Shown: positions 17,319-25,790, numbered from the stretch's first letter. The stretch: 64,000 bases of DNA from Streptomyces himalayensis subsp. himalayensis (GCF_013778455.1 NZ_JACEHE010000003.1:310001-374000), one strand, 5' to 3'. Numbers and translations are program-made. Notes: generated from the letters alone by a model not told the origin.

Positions 17319-18089
17319 TCAGCCGAGCAGGTCCAGGACGGTCGTCATGGACCTGTTCTGCAGCAGGTAGTCCTCGGCCTCCTGAAGGTGGACGCGCCAC
17401 AGGTCCTCGGCGGCCTCGGCCCTGCGGGCGGCCACCAGGTCGACGAGCGCCGCATGGGCGCGGAAGCCCCTGCGGTTGGCCCGTATGTTCTCGGGGCTGC
17501 CGGCGTCGAGGTCGACATGGGACCAGTTCGCCTGGTCGATGATGTGCCGGACCATGCCGTTGAGGACGCTCAGCGTCTGATTGCCCGCCAGTTCGACGAC
17601 GAGGGCGTGGAACTCCATATGGGCGCGGATGAAGGCCGACGGATCGTCCATGAGCCCCTCGGCCTCGGCGACCGCGTCCCGCAACCGCTCCAGGTCCTCG
17701 TCCGTGCGCCGCTCGGCCAGCAGGCCGGCGCACGGCGCCTCGATCACCGTGCGTGCGTCGTAGACGTCCTTGAGGGTCGTGCCCCGGTATTCCAGCACCA
17801 CTCCCGCGTAGCGGGCCGCCACCGTGCCTTCCGGGACCTGCACCCGCGCCCCGCCCCGGGCGCCCCTGCGCACGCTGATCAGCGACTCCGACTCCAGCAC
17901 CCGGAACGCCTCGCGCAGCGTCGGCCGTGAGACGGCGAACTCCGCCATCAGCGCCGTCTCGGCCGGCAGCGCATCCCCCTCCGCCAGCTCCCCGCGCACG
18001 ATCTTGCGGCGCAGCTGTGCCGCCACCAGCTCGGCCATCTTGGGGACCCGTACCGGCGTGTTCGCCACCGCGCCCACCTCCGCCCTCAT
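17319..18089 (-). CDS. GntR/FadR-type transcriptional regulator (FCD domain)
   Basis: A 256-residue regulator. Residues about 15-85 form the winged helix: LRRKIVRGELAEGDALPAE, then FAVSRPTLREAFRVLESESL and GARGGARV. The rest is an all-helical FCD ligand domain with Asp (VYDARTVIE), His (AHMEFHALV) and His (FRAHAAL) spaced like metal- and ligand-binding FCD proteins. It starts at 18089 and overlaps the DUF35 gene stop by ATGA, making it the last gene of the leftward thiolase/ligase/aldehyde dehydrogenase operon and so probably co-regulated with it. It is the only classical regulator in the first 45 kb and the best candidate for reading the shared AT-rich islands. Confidence 0.9.
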   Translation of the reverse strand: MRAEVGAVANTPVRVPKMAELVAAQLRRKIVRGELAEGDALPAETALMAEFAVSRPTLREAFRVLESESLISVRRGARGGARVQVPEGTVAARYAGVVLEYRGTTLKDVYDARTVIEAPCAGLLAERRTDEDLERLRDAVAEAEGLMDDPSAFIRAHMEFHALVVELAGNQTLSVLNGMVRHIIDQANWSHVDLDAGSPENIRANRRGFRAHAALVDLVAARRAEAAEDLWRVHLQEAEDYLLQNRSMTTVLDLLG

Positions 18090-18505
18090 TCGGTTGTCGG
18101 TCGCTCGGGTCTCGTGTCCGGAACGAAGTACGGCAGCGTGATCTCGTCCGTGAACGGCCGGAAGTCCACGCGTACGCGCATGCCGATGACGACGTCGTCC
18201 GGATCGCCGGCGTCGACATGGGAGAGCAGGGTGGCGCCGTCGTCCAGGTCGATCACGGCGAGCGCGAACGGCGTGTCGAAGCCGGGGCCGGGTGCGCGGT
18301 GGACGACGGTCACCGAGTAGACGGTGCCCCGGCCCGCGCTGGGCACGTACCGCCAGTCCCGCGACATGCATCCGGGGCAGGCGGGCTCGGGTACGAAGAA
18401 GCGCAGGTCGCAGGACGGGCAGTAAGGGATGACCAGGTCGCCGCCGCGGGCAGCCTCCCAGAAGGGCTCGGAAAGCGAGGTGGGGACGGGTACGGGCCGG
18501 CTCAT
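18086..18505 (-). CDS. DUF35 OB-fold protein with zinc ribbon (thiolase/aldolase partner)
   Basis: A 139-residue protein with N-terminal zinc ribbon YCPSCDLRFF...ACPGC followed by an OB-fold (GTVYSVTVVHRAPGPGF, FALAVIDLDDGATLLSHV). Such proteins pair with thiolase-like enzymes; in the steroid system the DUF35 domain of ChsH2 binds the aldolase Ltp2. ATGA overlaps on both sides (regulator downstream, thiolase-like gene upstream) indicate tight coupling with the protein at 18502-19653. Function: stabilising or substrate-channelling subunit. Confidence 0.88.
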   Translation of the reverse strand: MSRPVPVPTSLSEPFWEAARGGDLVIPYCPSCDLRFFVPEPACPGCMSRDWRYVPSAGRGTVYSVTVVHRAPGPGFDTPFALAVIDLDDGATLLSHVDAGDPDDVVIGMRVRVDFRPFTDEITLPYFVPDTRPERPTTE

Positions 18506-19653
18506 CGCATCCTCCCCAGCACGCTCATCTCGTAGTGCTGCGCCCCCGACCCGGCGTTGCCCACCACCGCGAGGTCCGCGCCCTCGACCTGGTGCACCGC
18601 ACTGCCGCGCAACTGCCGTACGGCCTCGACGACTTTCAGCGTCATCTGCTGCGTCCCGTTCCACGCGTACGACAGACAGCCGCCGTCCGGATTGACGGGA
18701 TGCTTGCCGCCCACGGCGATCGCGCCACTGGCGGCCAGTGGTCCGCCCTCTCCCTCGTCACACACACCAAGTACCTCCAACTGCCTGATGATTTCGAAGG
18801 AGTTGGGATCGTAGAGGGCGAAGACGTCCACGTCCTGCGGGCCGATTCCGGCCATGGCGTAAGCCCGGGTGGCGGCGTCCCGGCCGAGCTGCCCGACCTC
18901 TCGGTACAGCGCCGGGTTGGCGTACGCGGACTGGTGGTACTCCATCCCGCCGCCCAGTACGGCGACGGCCGGGTGCGGCAGGTCGCGGGCCCGTTCGGCG
19001 GTGGTCACCACGAGTGCGGCCCCGCCCTCGCCGACGATGCAGCAGTCCAGTAGGTGGAACGGTGTGGCCACCATGCGGGAGGCGAGCACGTCGTCGGCGG
19101 TGTACGGGCCGCGCCCGTACATCATCGCCTCCGGGTTCGTGGTGCCGTTGTTGCGGATCGTGGCGGCGACCTCCGCGAGCTGACGGGACGTCGTCCCGTA
19201 CTCGTGCATGTGCCGGGCCGCCACCAGCGCGAACTGGGCGACGACATAGCTGCCCCACACGTCGGCGAACTCCAGCGGCACACCGGCCCCGACGGGTCCC
19301 GCTCCGCGCGAGACCAGCTTGCAGCCGCCGACCACGACGGTGTCGGCGAATCCGGCGCGGACCGCTGCCGCCGCCTTCAGCAGTCCCCGGGAGCCCGCGT
19401 TGTCGAGCATCGAGTCGCTGGTCCAGCGCAGGTCCCGGCCGAGCACGCGCGCCCAGGAGCTGCCCTCACCGGGTACGCCGCCGGGGCCTGGCCAGTCGAC
19501 CTGGGCCCCGTCGACGTCCGCCGGAGTCAGCCCGGCGTCCTCGATCGCGCCGCGCACCGCCTCGAGGGCGAGATCCATGGCATCGCGGGCCGGGAGCGAG
19601 AGCGCCTGCTCGGTGGCGTACACGCCGACGACCACAGGCTGGCGACCGTTCAC
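18502..19653 (-). CDS. Thiolase-fold protein without nucleophilic Cys (Ltp2-like aldolase candidate)
   Basis: A 383-residue protein of the SCP-x/lipid-transfer thiolase family. Where the second thiolase of this cluster has FNGCATAG, it reads LDNAGSRG, so the acyl-accepting Cys is replaced (around residue 86). The C-terminal HPVNPDGGCLSYAWNG keeps the glycine-rich loop and adds a Tyr. Ltp2-type retro-aldolases are Cys-less thiolase homologues that need a DUF35 partner, which is encoded immediately next door. I chose the GTG at 19653, preceded by GGGACGG; the frame is open 45 bases further but that part overlaps the ligase gene. Likely cleaves a beta-hydroxyacyl-CoA with a tertiary alcohol. Plain thiolysis is unlikely. 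Confidence 0.82.
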   Translation of the reverse strand: MNGRQPVVVGVYATEQALSLPARDAMDLALEAVRGAIEDAGLTPADVDGAQVDWPGPGGVPGEGSSWARVLGRDLRWTSDSMLDNAGSRGLLKAAAAVRAGFADTVVVGGCKLVSRGAGPVGAGVPLEFADVWGSYVVAQFALVAARHMHEYGTTSRQLAEVAATIRNNGTTNPEAMMYGRGPYTADDVLASRMVATPFHLLDCCIVGEGGAALVVTTAERARDLPHPAVAVLGGGMEYHQSAYANPALYREVGQLGRDAATRAYAMAGIGPQDVDVFALYDPNSFEIIRQLEVLGVCDEGEGGPLAASGAIAVGGKHPVNPDGGCLSYAWNGTQQMTLKVVEAVRQLRGSAVHQVEGADLAVVGNAGSGAQHYEMSVLGRMR

Positions 19654-19657
19654 GAAG

Positions 19658-21262
19658 TCACCGTCCCGCGCCCAGCGTGTCGCCGCCGGGATAGCCACCG
19701 CCGCCGAAGCGCTCGTCGAGCGCCTCGTAGTCCTTGGCGAAGTCCTTCGTGCGCGGCAGTGCGTCGACGAACTCCACCGTCTTCGGTTTCTTGTACGAGG
19801 CGATACGGGCGCGGCAGTGCTCGATGACGTCCTCGGCCGTGACCGGCTCGGCGTCCTGGTGGAGCACCACGACGGCCTTGACGTCCTGAGCCCAGCGCTC
19901 GTTGGGCACGCCGATCACGGCGGCTTCCCTGACGGCCGGGTGCGACTCGATGCAGTTCTCGACCTCGGCCGGGAAGATGTTCTCGGCCGCGGACTTGAGC
20001 ATGCGGGTCGTCGTCCCGAGGAAGCTGATCGTGCCGTCGGGCTCGCGCCGTCCGAGGTCGGTGGTGTGCCACCAGCCGAAGCGGAAGCGCTCCTCGTTGA
20101 TCTCGGGGCGGTTCCAGTAGCCGAGGTGCACGAGGTCGCCGCGGACGCAGATCTCGCCGGCCTCGCCGACCGCGCACTCCTTGCCGGTGCTGTCCAGGAT
20201 GCGTACGGCGGTGAAGGGGCCGGGGCGTCCCGCGTTGCCGGTGCCCGTGCCGCCGTAGGCGCCGGTCACGGCGAATCCGGTGACCTCGGTCTGCCCGTAG
20301 CCGCGGCCCTCGCCGCCGCCGTTGCGGGTGAACCGGCTCTGGTCGGTGGGAACGGTGCCCTGCCACAGCGGGGCGGCGACGCTCGCCCGCAGGTGGGACA
20401 GGTCGTGGCCCGCCTCGCGGTTCAACGCGACGAGTTGCGCGATGGTCGGGGGCATCAGATACGCGTGGGTGCACTGCTCCGCCGCCAGCAGCGGGAGCAG
20501 TTCCTCGGCGATCACGCGGCGGACGATGACGTTCTTGCCGCCGTGGACGAAGGCCGGGACTCCCCAGAACTGGTAGTTGCCTATGTGGAACATCGGTCCG
20601 GCGCCGAGGAAGGCGGTCTCCTGGCCGATGTCGCCCATCCAGGCGGCGCTCGCGCCCATCGCGAGGAGGTTGCGGTGCGAGAGCATCGATCCGGACTGCC
20701 GCCCGGAGATCGCCGCGGTGTAGATGACCAGGAGCGCGGAGTCCGGGTCGACGTCCAACGCCGGGTCCTCGGGCGAGCCGGATACCAGGAAGGACTCGTA
20801 GGTGTCCGGGCCCTCTGCGTCGTGCTGCAGCCACAACGCCCGGTGGTCGCTGCCCAGCTCGGCCCGGGCCTTGCTGACCGTGTCGCCGATCTCCTCGTCC
20901 TGCCAGACGATGACGCGGGGGTCGAAGTCCTCGACGGCGAACGCCATTTCGGGGGCGGCCCAGCGCCAGTAGCCGGGACAGACCATGGCGCCGATCTTCC
21001 CGGCGGCGCCGAGCAGCTCCCAGATGCGGAAGGAGTTCTGCCCCAGCCACAGGATCCGGTCGCCGGGACCGACGCCCGCGTCCGTCAGGGCATGGGCGAG
21101 CCGGTTGGTGCGCTCGTCGAGCTGCGGCCAGGTCAGGCGAACGTCGCCGTCGACGAGGGCGATGCCGTCGGGGTAGGACCTTCGGTGCTCACGGATGATG
21201 TCGCCGAACGTCATGCGGCGGGCGCGGGGGTTCGGGGGGTAACCCCCGGGAGAACTCAGCAT
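19658..21262 (-). CDS. AMP-dependent acyl-CoA ligase family protein with degenerate P-loop
   Basis: A 534-residue ANL-superfamily protein: LTWPQLDERTNRLAHAL, later GRGYGQTEVTGFAV (A5), GRPGPFTAVRI, TTDLGRREPDGTISFLGT, AENIFPAEVENCI (A8) and a near-terminal LPRTKDFAKDYEAL with a possible A10 Lys. The A3 phosphate loop, normally YTSGTTGxPKG, reads YTAAISGRQSGSMLSH, so the usual Thr-rich loop and the PKG lysine are missing. Activity is uncertain: slow ligase, acyl-binding protein, or altered chemistry. The ATG at 21262 has GGGAG eight bases upstream. It lies between an aldehyde dehydrogenase gene and the aldolase-like gene. Confidence 0.84.
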   Translation of the reverse strand: MLSSPGGYPPNPRARRMTFGDIIREHRRSYPDGIALVDGDVRLTWPQLDERTNRLAHALTDAGVGPGDRILWLGQNSFRIWELLGAAGKIGAMVCPGYWRWAAPEMAFAVEDFDPRVIVWQDEEIGDTVSKARAELGSDHRALWLQHDAEGPDTYESFLVSGSPEDPALDVDPDSALLVIYTAAISGRQSGSMLSHRNLLAMGASAAWMGDIGQETAFLGAGPMFHIGNYQFWGVPAFVHGGKNVIVRRVIAEELLPLLAAEQCTHAYLMPPTIAQLVALNREAGHDLSHLRASVAAPLWQGTVPTDQSRFTRNGGGEGRGYGQTEVTGFAVTGAYGGTGTGNAGRPGPFTAVRILDSTGKECAVGEAGEICVRGDLVHLGYWNRPEINEERFRFGWWHTTDLGRREPDGTISFLGTTTRMLKSAAENIFPAEVENCIESHPAVREAAVIGVPNERWAQDVKAVVVLHQDAEPVTAEDVIEHCRARIASYKKPKTVEFVDALPRTKDFAKDYEALDERFGGGGYPGGDTLGAGR

Positions 21263-21300
21263 GCGGTTGGCTCCCAAGGCTTCGAAAGGGGGGTGCGCCG

Positions 21301-22791
21301 TCAGACGCGACTGATGCCCACGCCCTTGACGTTGATGAACTCGTCCAGACCGGCTTTGCCGCCCTCCCGGCCGAACCCGCTGATCCCGACGCCGCCGAAC
21401 GGCGTGGCAGGCGAGGTGATGGGGTTCGGACCTGGGTTGACGTAGACCGTCCCGGCCTTCAGCCGCGGCACCAGGCGGTTGACGCGCGCGATGTCGCGGG
21501 ACTGGATGTAGGCGGACAAACCGTACTCGGTGTCGTTGGCGAGCGCGACGGCCTCGTCCTCCGTGTCGAACGGGGTGATGGCCAGAACCGGACCGAAGAT
21601 CTCCTGCTGCGCGAGGTCGCTGCGGTTGTCCACGTCCGCGAAGACGGTCGGGGACACGAAGTACCCGTCGGAGTCGATGCGATCACCGCCGAACACGAGC
21701 CGTCCCGCACCGCCCTCGACCGCCTTGTCGATCACGCCCTGCACGCGGTCGCGGGCGGCTTCGTTGATGAGCGGTCCGATGTACGTGGCGGTGTCGAGCG
21801 GGTCACCGACGGGCAGGTGGGCTACGACTCCGGCGACGCGCGCGACGACCTCGTCGTAGATGGGACGCTCGACGAGCAGCCGGGTGGGCAGCGCGCAGCC
21901 CTGGCCGGTGTTGCTCATGGCGAAGGCCGCGCAGTACGGCACGACGGTGTCCAGGTCGGTGTCGGCGAAGAGCAGGTTGGCGGACTTCCCGCCCAGCTCG
22001 AAGACGACCGGTTTGAGGCTCAGCGCGGCGTCCGCCATGATGCGGCGCGCGGTGACGGGCCCGCCCGTGAAGGAGATCTTGTCCACGCCTGGGTGGGTCA
22101 CCAGGGCCGCACCCGCGTCGCCGAGCCCGGTGACGACGTTGATGACGCCTTCGGGGATGCCCGCCTCGCGGGCGAGGTCGGCGAAGAGCAGTGCGGAGAA
22201 CGGCGTGGATTCGGCCGGTTTGATGACCACGGTGTTTCCGGCGGCGAGCGACGGCGGGACCTTCATCGCCAGGGACAGTGCGGGCGAGTTCCAGGTGATG
22301 ATGTGGCCGATGACGCCGTACGGCTCGGCGATGGTGTACTCGACGTTCTCGTGCGGGCTGTAGGCCGCGCCGACCATGCCCTCGATCTTGTCGGCCCAGC
22401 CGGCGTAGTACTCGGTCCACTCGGCGACGTGCGGCCCGACGTTCTCCGCCCAGCCGCCTATGCAGACGCCGTTCTCGAGCGGGCAGATCGCCGCGAAGTC
22501 GGGGATGTGGTCGCGGAGCAGCCCGGCGAAGCGTGTGAGCAGCCGGCGGCGTTCGGCGGGCCGCATAGGGGCCCACACCTCGAAGGCCTGGCGTGCGGCT
22601 GCCACGGCCCGGTCCACCTCGGCCGCGCCCGCGAGCGGGACGTGCGCCTGGACCAGACCGGTCGCCGGGTTCCTGTGCTCGTAGAGTCCGCCGCTCGCGT
22701 CGGTGACGTCCTTGCCGCCGATGACCAGCCGTGGTCGCGGCAGGTCGTGCTCGGCCCTGTCCTGGTGCAGCTTCACATCAACCGTGACCAC
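21301..22791 (-). CDS. Aldehyde dehydrogenase (NAD(P)-dependent)
   Basis: A 496-residue ALDH that oxidises an aldehyde to the acid. Catalytic Cys299 (NTGQGCALPTR), general base Glu265 (FELGGKS), Asn168 (TWNSP) and cofactor loop FTGGP are all present. GTG start at 22791 with GAGGAGG five bases ahead. First gene of the leftward operon from island 5; the acid product could be activated by the ligase-like protein next to it. Substrate may be the aldehyde from the GMC oxidoreductase or from aldol cleavage. Confidence 0.93.
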   Translation of the reverse strand: MVTVDVKLHQDRAEHDLPRPRLVIGGKDVTDASGGLYEHRNPATGLVQAHVPLAGAAEVDRAVAAARQAFEVWAPMRPAERRRLLTRFAGLLRDHIPDFAAICPLENGVCIGGWAENVGPHVAEWTEYYAGWADKIEGMVGAAYSPHENVEYTIAEPYGVIGHIITWNSPALSLAMKVPPSLAAGNTVVIKPAESTPFSALLFADLAREAGIPEGVINVVTGLGDAGAALVTHPGVDKISFTGGPVTARRIMADAALSLKPVVFELGGKSANLLFADTDLDTVVPYCAAFAMSNTGQGCALPTRLLVERPIYDEVVARVAGVVAHLPVGDPLDTATYIGPLINEAARDRVQGVIDKAVEGGAGRLVFGGDRIDSDGYFVSPTVFADVDNRSDLAQQEIFGPVLAITPFDTEDEAVALANDTEYGLSAYIQSRDIARVNRLVPRLKAGTVYVNPGPNPITSPATPFGGVGISGFGREGGKAGLDEFINVKGVGISRV

Positions 22792-22839
22792 GGATGCCTC
22801 CTCGAACCCGTCCGGCGCCGTCCGCTCATCCTCAACGGG

Positions 22840-22879
22840 AAATAGCTAACCTATTTAACCCAAGGTAGTCAATGGATTG
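22840..22879 (-). promoter_or_regulatory. Promoter/operator island 5
   Basis: The 111-bp gap upstream of the aldehyde dehydrogenase gene contains AATAGCTAACCTATTTAACC (22840-22859) and then GGTAGTCAATGGATTGCGCG. Read on the minus strand the first block is GGTTAAATAGGTTAGCTATT, with two GTTA cores 9 bases apart, and TAGCTA forms a small palindrome. It serves only the leftward operon because the other flank is a gene end. Confidence 0.58.
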
Positions 22880-22902
22880 CGCGGACCTCGAGACACACCG
22901 GA

Positions 22903-24045
22903 TCACAGCCCCAGCGACCGCCCGATGATCTCCTGCATGATCTCCGACGTTCCGCCGAACACCCGCTGGACCCGGCTGTCCCGCCAGATGCGTGCGATCT
23001 CGTACTCGTTGACGTAGCCGTAGCCGCCGAAGAGCTGCATGCAGCGGTCGACGACCTCCCAGCCGGTCTCGGAGGTCCAGTACTTGGCCGCGGCGGCCTC
23101 TTCGGCCGTCAGCTCGCCCTGGGAGAGAGCCATGATGCAGCCGTCCAGATAGACGCGGGCGGCACCCAGCTTGGCCTTGATGTCCGCGAGGGCGAACCTG
23201 TTGGCCTGGAACTCGCCGATGGGCTGACCGAACGCGGTACGGGTCTTGGCGTACTCCAGCGCCAGCTCGAAGGCCCGCTCGGCCGAGGCGAGCGAAGCGA
23301 CGGCGATGGCGAGCCGCTCGGTCGGAAGGTTGCCCATCATGTGGTAGAAGCCGCGCCCTTCCTGCCCGATGAGGTTCTCGGCGGGGACGCGCACCTCGTG
23401 GAAGAAGAGTTCGGCGGTGTCCTGGGCCTTCATTCCGACCTTGTCGAGCTTGCGCCCCCGCTCGAAGCCCTCGGCGTCGCGCTCGACGACGATCAGGCTG
23501 ATGCCCTTGTGCCCGGCGTCGGGGTCGGTCTTACAGGCGACGATGACCAGGTCGGCCAGGATGCCGTTGGTGATGAAGGTCTTGGATCCGTCGATCACCC
23601 ACTCGTCGCCGTCCCGGCGGGCGGTCGTGCGGATGCCCTTGAGGTCGGATCCTGCGGCCGGCTCCGACAGTGCGAGCGCGCAGATCGTCTCGCCGCTCAC
23701 CACTCCGGGGAGCCAACGGGCCTTCTGCTCGGGAGTGGTGAGGTGCGTCAGATAGGGCGGGATGACGTCGTTCTGCAGCCCGAGTCCGATGCCGACCGAG
23801 CCGGTGGCATGCATCTCCTCCGCCATGATGGCGTTGTACCGGAAGTCCCAGATCCCCTGTCCGCCGTACTCCTCCGGGAACTGCCAGCCGATGAGTCCGG
23901 CCTTGCCCGCGGCCGCCCACGCGGCCCGGCTCACCTGGCCGTCACGCTCCCACTGCTCGGCATACGGGGCGCATTCGCGCAGGTAGTACGTGCGGGCGGT
24001 CTCCCGGAACAGCTCGTGCTCCTCGGTGAAGATCGTACGGCGCAT
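22903..24045 (-). CDS. Acyl-CoA dehydrogenase (long-chain/isovaleryl type)
   Basis: A 380-residue complete acyl-CoA dehydrogenase: FPEEYGGQGIWDFRYNAIMAEE, LSEPAAGSDLKGIRTTA, DGSKTFITNG, and a C-terminal VFGGTSEIMQEIIGRSLGL. The medium-chain Glu position is Gly (FGGT), and Glu243 in LPTERLAIA aligns with the helix-G base of LCAD and IVD, so it is predicted active on long or branched chains. ATG at 24045 has GGAG six bases upstream; a GTG at 24057 is less well placed. Single gene, divergent from the BadH-like operon across island 6. Confidence 0.92.
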   Translation of the reverse strand: MRRTIFTEEHELFRETARTYYLRECAPYAEQWERDGQVSRAAWAAAGKAGLIGWQFPEEYGGQGIWDFRYNAIMAEEMHATGSVGIGLGLQNDVIPPYLTHLTTPEQKARWLPGVVSGETICALALSEPAAGSDLKGIRTTARRDGDEWVIDGSKTFITNGILADLVIVACKTDPDAGHKGISLIVVERDAEGFERGRKLDKVGMKAQDTAELFFHEVRVPAENLIGQEGRGFYHMMGNLPTERLAIAVASLASAERAFELALEYAKTRTAFGQPIGEFQANRFALADIKAKLGAARVYLDGCIMALSQGELTAEEAAAAKYWTSETGWEVVDRCMQLFGGYGYVNEYEIARIWRDSRVQRVFGGTSEIMQEIIGRSLGL

Positions 24046-24068
24046 GCTCGGCTCCACTCGTAGATCTC

Positions 24069-24105
24069 GCTTATTTAGCTGAAGTAGTTATACGATAGCT
24101 CTGTA
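24069..24105. promoter_or_regulatory. Divergent promoter/operator island 6
   Basis: Between a leftward dehydrogenase and a rightward SDR gene: CTTATTTAGCTGAAGTAGTT (24070-24089) then ATACGATAGCTCTG. AGTTATACGAT matches the AGTTATACCATT of island 4, and TAGCT occurs in both orientations (ttTAGCTga, gATAGCTct). The gap is only 85 bp, so site and promoters must overlap. Confidence 0.6.
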
Positions 24106-24130
24106 TCGGGACCTGGGCGAGGGAGGGCGC

Positions 24131-24886
24131 GTGAGCGTACGGGACAAGGTGGCACTCGTCACCGGAGCGGGCCGGGGCATCGGCGAGGCGATCGCCGATG
24201 CACTGGCCGCCGCCGGAGCCTCGGTCGCCGTCTGCGACGTGGACGCGGAGGCCGCCGGGAAGGTCGCGGCACAACTTGCGGAACGGTACGGGGTGCGCGC
24301 CATGGGTGTGGGCGCGGACATCTCCGACAGCGCGGCTGTACGCGCCGCCGTGGCGCGGGTGACCGCGGAACTCGGCCCGGTGGACGTCCTGGTCAACAAC
24401 GCGGCCGTCGATGTCATCGGCCGGTTCGTCGACAGCACCGAGGACACCTGGGACCGGATCATCTCCGTCAATCTGCGCGGCACCATCACGATGACCCGGG
24501 CCGTGCTCGACTCGATGATCGAGCGCGGAGGCGGCCGGATCATCCACATCGCCTCGGATGCCGGCCGGGTCGGCTCGTCCGGCGAGGTGGTGTACTCCGC
24601 GACGAAGGGCGGCGTCATCGCCTTCGGCAAGGCGCTGGCCCGCGAGGTCGCCCGGCACGGCATCACAGTGAACAGTGTCTGCCCGGGGCCGACCGACACG
24701 GCGCTGCTCGGCCAGGTCGCCGAGTACAGCCAGAAGATGTACGACGCCACCGTACGGGCGATCCCGCTGCGCCGCGTCGCCCAGCCGGGCGAGATCGCCG
24801 GTGTGGTGGCCTTCCTCGCGTCCGACGACGCCGCCTATATGACCGGGCAGACGCTCTCGGTCAGCGGCGGCCTCACGATGGTCTGA
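24131..24886 (+). CDS. SDR resembling 2-hydroxycyclohexanecarboxyl-CoA dehydrogenase (BadH-like)
   Basis: A 251-residue SDR with TGAGRGIGEA cofactor loop, VNNAAVDVIGRF, Ser142, Tyr155 and Lys159 (YSATK). The stretches ELGPVDVLVNN, MIERGGGRIIHIASDAGRVG and HGITVNSVCPGPTDTALL are close to my recollection of Rhodopseudomonas BadH, which oxidises 2-hydroxycyclohexanecarboxyl-CoA to the 2-keto ester. GTG start at 24131 behind GGGAGGG. It opens the rightward operon from island 6 with a hydratase, CoA transferase, second SDR, DoxX and dehydrogenase. If the resemblance holds, an alicyclic ring acid is involved; no clear BadI ring hydrolase was identified. Confidence 0.85.
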   Translation: MSVRDKVALVTGAGRGIGEAIADALAAAGASVAVCDVDAEAAGKVAAQLAERYGVRAMGVGADISDSAAVRAAVARVTAELGPVDVLVNNAAVDVIGRFVDSTEDTWDRIISVNLRGTITMTRAVLDSMIERGGGRIIHIASDAGRVGSSGEVVYSATKGGVIAFGKALAREVARHGITVNSVCPGPTDTALLGQVAEYSQKMYDATVRAIPLRRVAQPGEIAGVVAFLASDDAAYMTGQTLSVSGGLTMV

Positions 24887-24897
24887 GGGGGTCCGAC

Positions 24898-25677
24898 GTG
24901 GGAAGTGTGCTGCGCGTCGAAGTCCGCGACCGTATCGCCGTGTTGACCCTGGACCGTCCCGAGCGGCTCAATGCCATCGGCACGGACACGGTGGAACAGC
25001 TGAAGCAGGCTCTGGAGGACGTGCGGGGTGATGACGACGTCCGGGCCCTGGTGCTGGCGGGAGAGGGCCGCGCCTTCTCGGCCGGGGCCGACCTCGGGGA
25101 GATCGAGTCGTTCACTGCGCCCGGGCAGTTCCGTGCCTTCGTGGGCCGTCTGACCGAGGCGTACGCGCTCCTGGAGGACTTCCCCAAGCCCTCGGTCGCG
25201 GCCGTCCACGGGTTCGCCTTCGGCGGGGGCCTGGAGCTCGCGCTCTCCTGCGACCTGCGGGTGGCGGAGCGCGGCGCCCGGCTCGGCCTGCCCGAGATGA
25301 AGCTCGGCGTCCTGCCGGGCGCGGGCGGCACTCAACGGCTGCCGCGACTGCTGCCGACGCCGATCGCCAAGCAGATGATCCTCACCGGCGAACCGATCGA
25401 CGCGGAGCGCGCGTGGCAGCTCGGGCTGGTGAACGAGGTGGCGGAGCCCGGCGGTGCGCTCGCCGCCGCCGAAGCCCTGGCCGCCAAGCTGACGGCAGGG
25501 GCCCCGCTGGCGCTCGCGGCGGGCAAGCGGCTGATCAACCACGGGCTCGGCATGGACCTGGAGGCGGCGATCGCGTACGAGCGCGAGACCGTCTCGGTGC
25601 TGTTCTCCACCGAGGACCGGGCCGAGGGGCTGAAGGCCTTCCGGGAGCGCCGCCCGGGAGAGTTCCGCGGCGTGTAG
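24898..25677 (+). CDS. Enoyl-CoA hydratase with complete catalytic pair
   Basis: A 259-residue crotonase with both catalytic glutamates: Glu113 in FAFGGGLELALSCDLRVA and Glu133 in GLPEMKLGVLPGAGGTQRLPR, the classical hydratase signature. It is therefore the best candidate in the window for straightforward 2-enoyl-CoA hydration, producing the substrate for an SDR such as the upstream BadH-like protein. GTG start at 24898, 11 bases after the SDR stop. Its last codons form the first unit of the tandem repeats at 25658-25733. Confidence 0.92.
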   Translation: MGSVLRVEVRDRIAVLTLDRPERLNAIGTDTVEQLKQALEDVRGDDDVRALVLAGEGRAFSAGADLGEIESFTAPGQFRAFVGRLTEAYALLEDFPKPSVAAVHGFAFGGGLELALSCDLRVAERGARLGLPEMKLGVLPGAGGTQRLPRLLPTPIAKQMILTGEPIDAERAWQLGLVNEVAEPGGALAAAEALAAKLTAGAPLALAAGKRLINHGLGMDLEAAIAYERETVSVLFSTEDRAEGLKAFRERRPGEFRGV

Positions 25678-25733
25678 CGATTTCCGCGACCTGTAGCGAT
25701 TTTCGCGGCTTGCAGTGATTGTCGCGGCGTGCA
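25658..25733 (+). repeat. 19-bp tandem repeats seeded from a gene 3' end
   Basis: The end of the hydratase gene (GAGTTCCGCGGCGTGTA) is followed by GCGATTTCCGCGACCTGTA, GCGATTTTCGCGGCTTGCA and GTGATTGTCGCGGCGTGCA, three imperfect 19-bp copies, then GCGAGCA. The array fills the space before the CoA transferase gene. The same behaviour is seen after the ETF alpha gene (38653-38734). Confidence 0.85.
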
Positions 25734-25790
25734 GCGAGCACCCCGAGAGACCCGGCAGATCCGGACCAGAAACCGGCGTGGAGGTGGGCC

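Noticed and set aside
19319..21445. 708-codon plus-strand open frame across the thiolase-like and ligase genes
   Set aside because: Runs antisense through two well supported genes, low-complexity Arg/Val/Gly-rich product without motifs.
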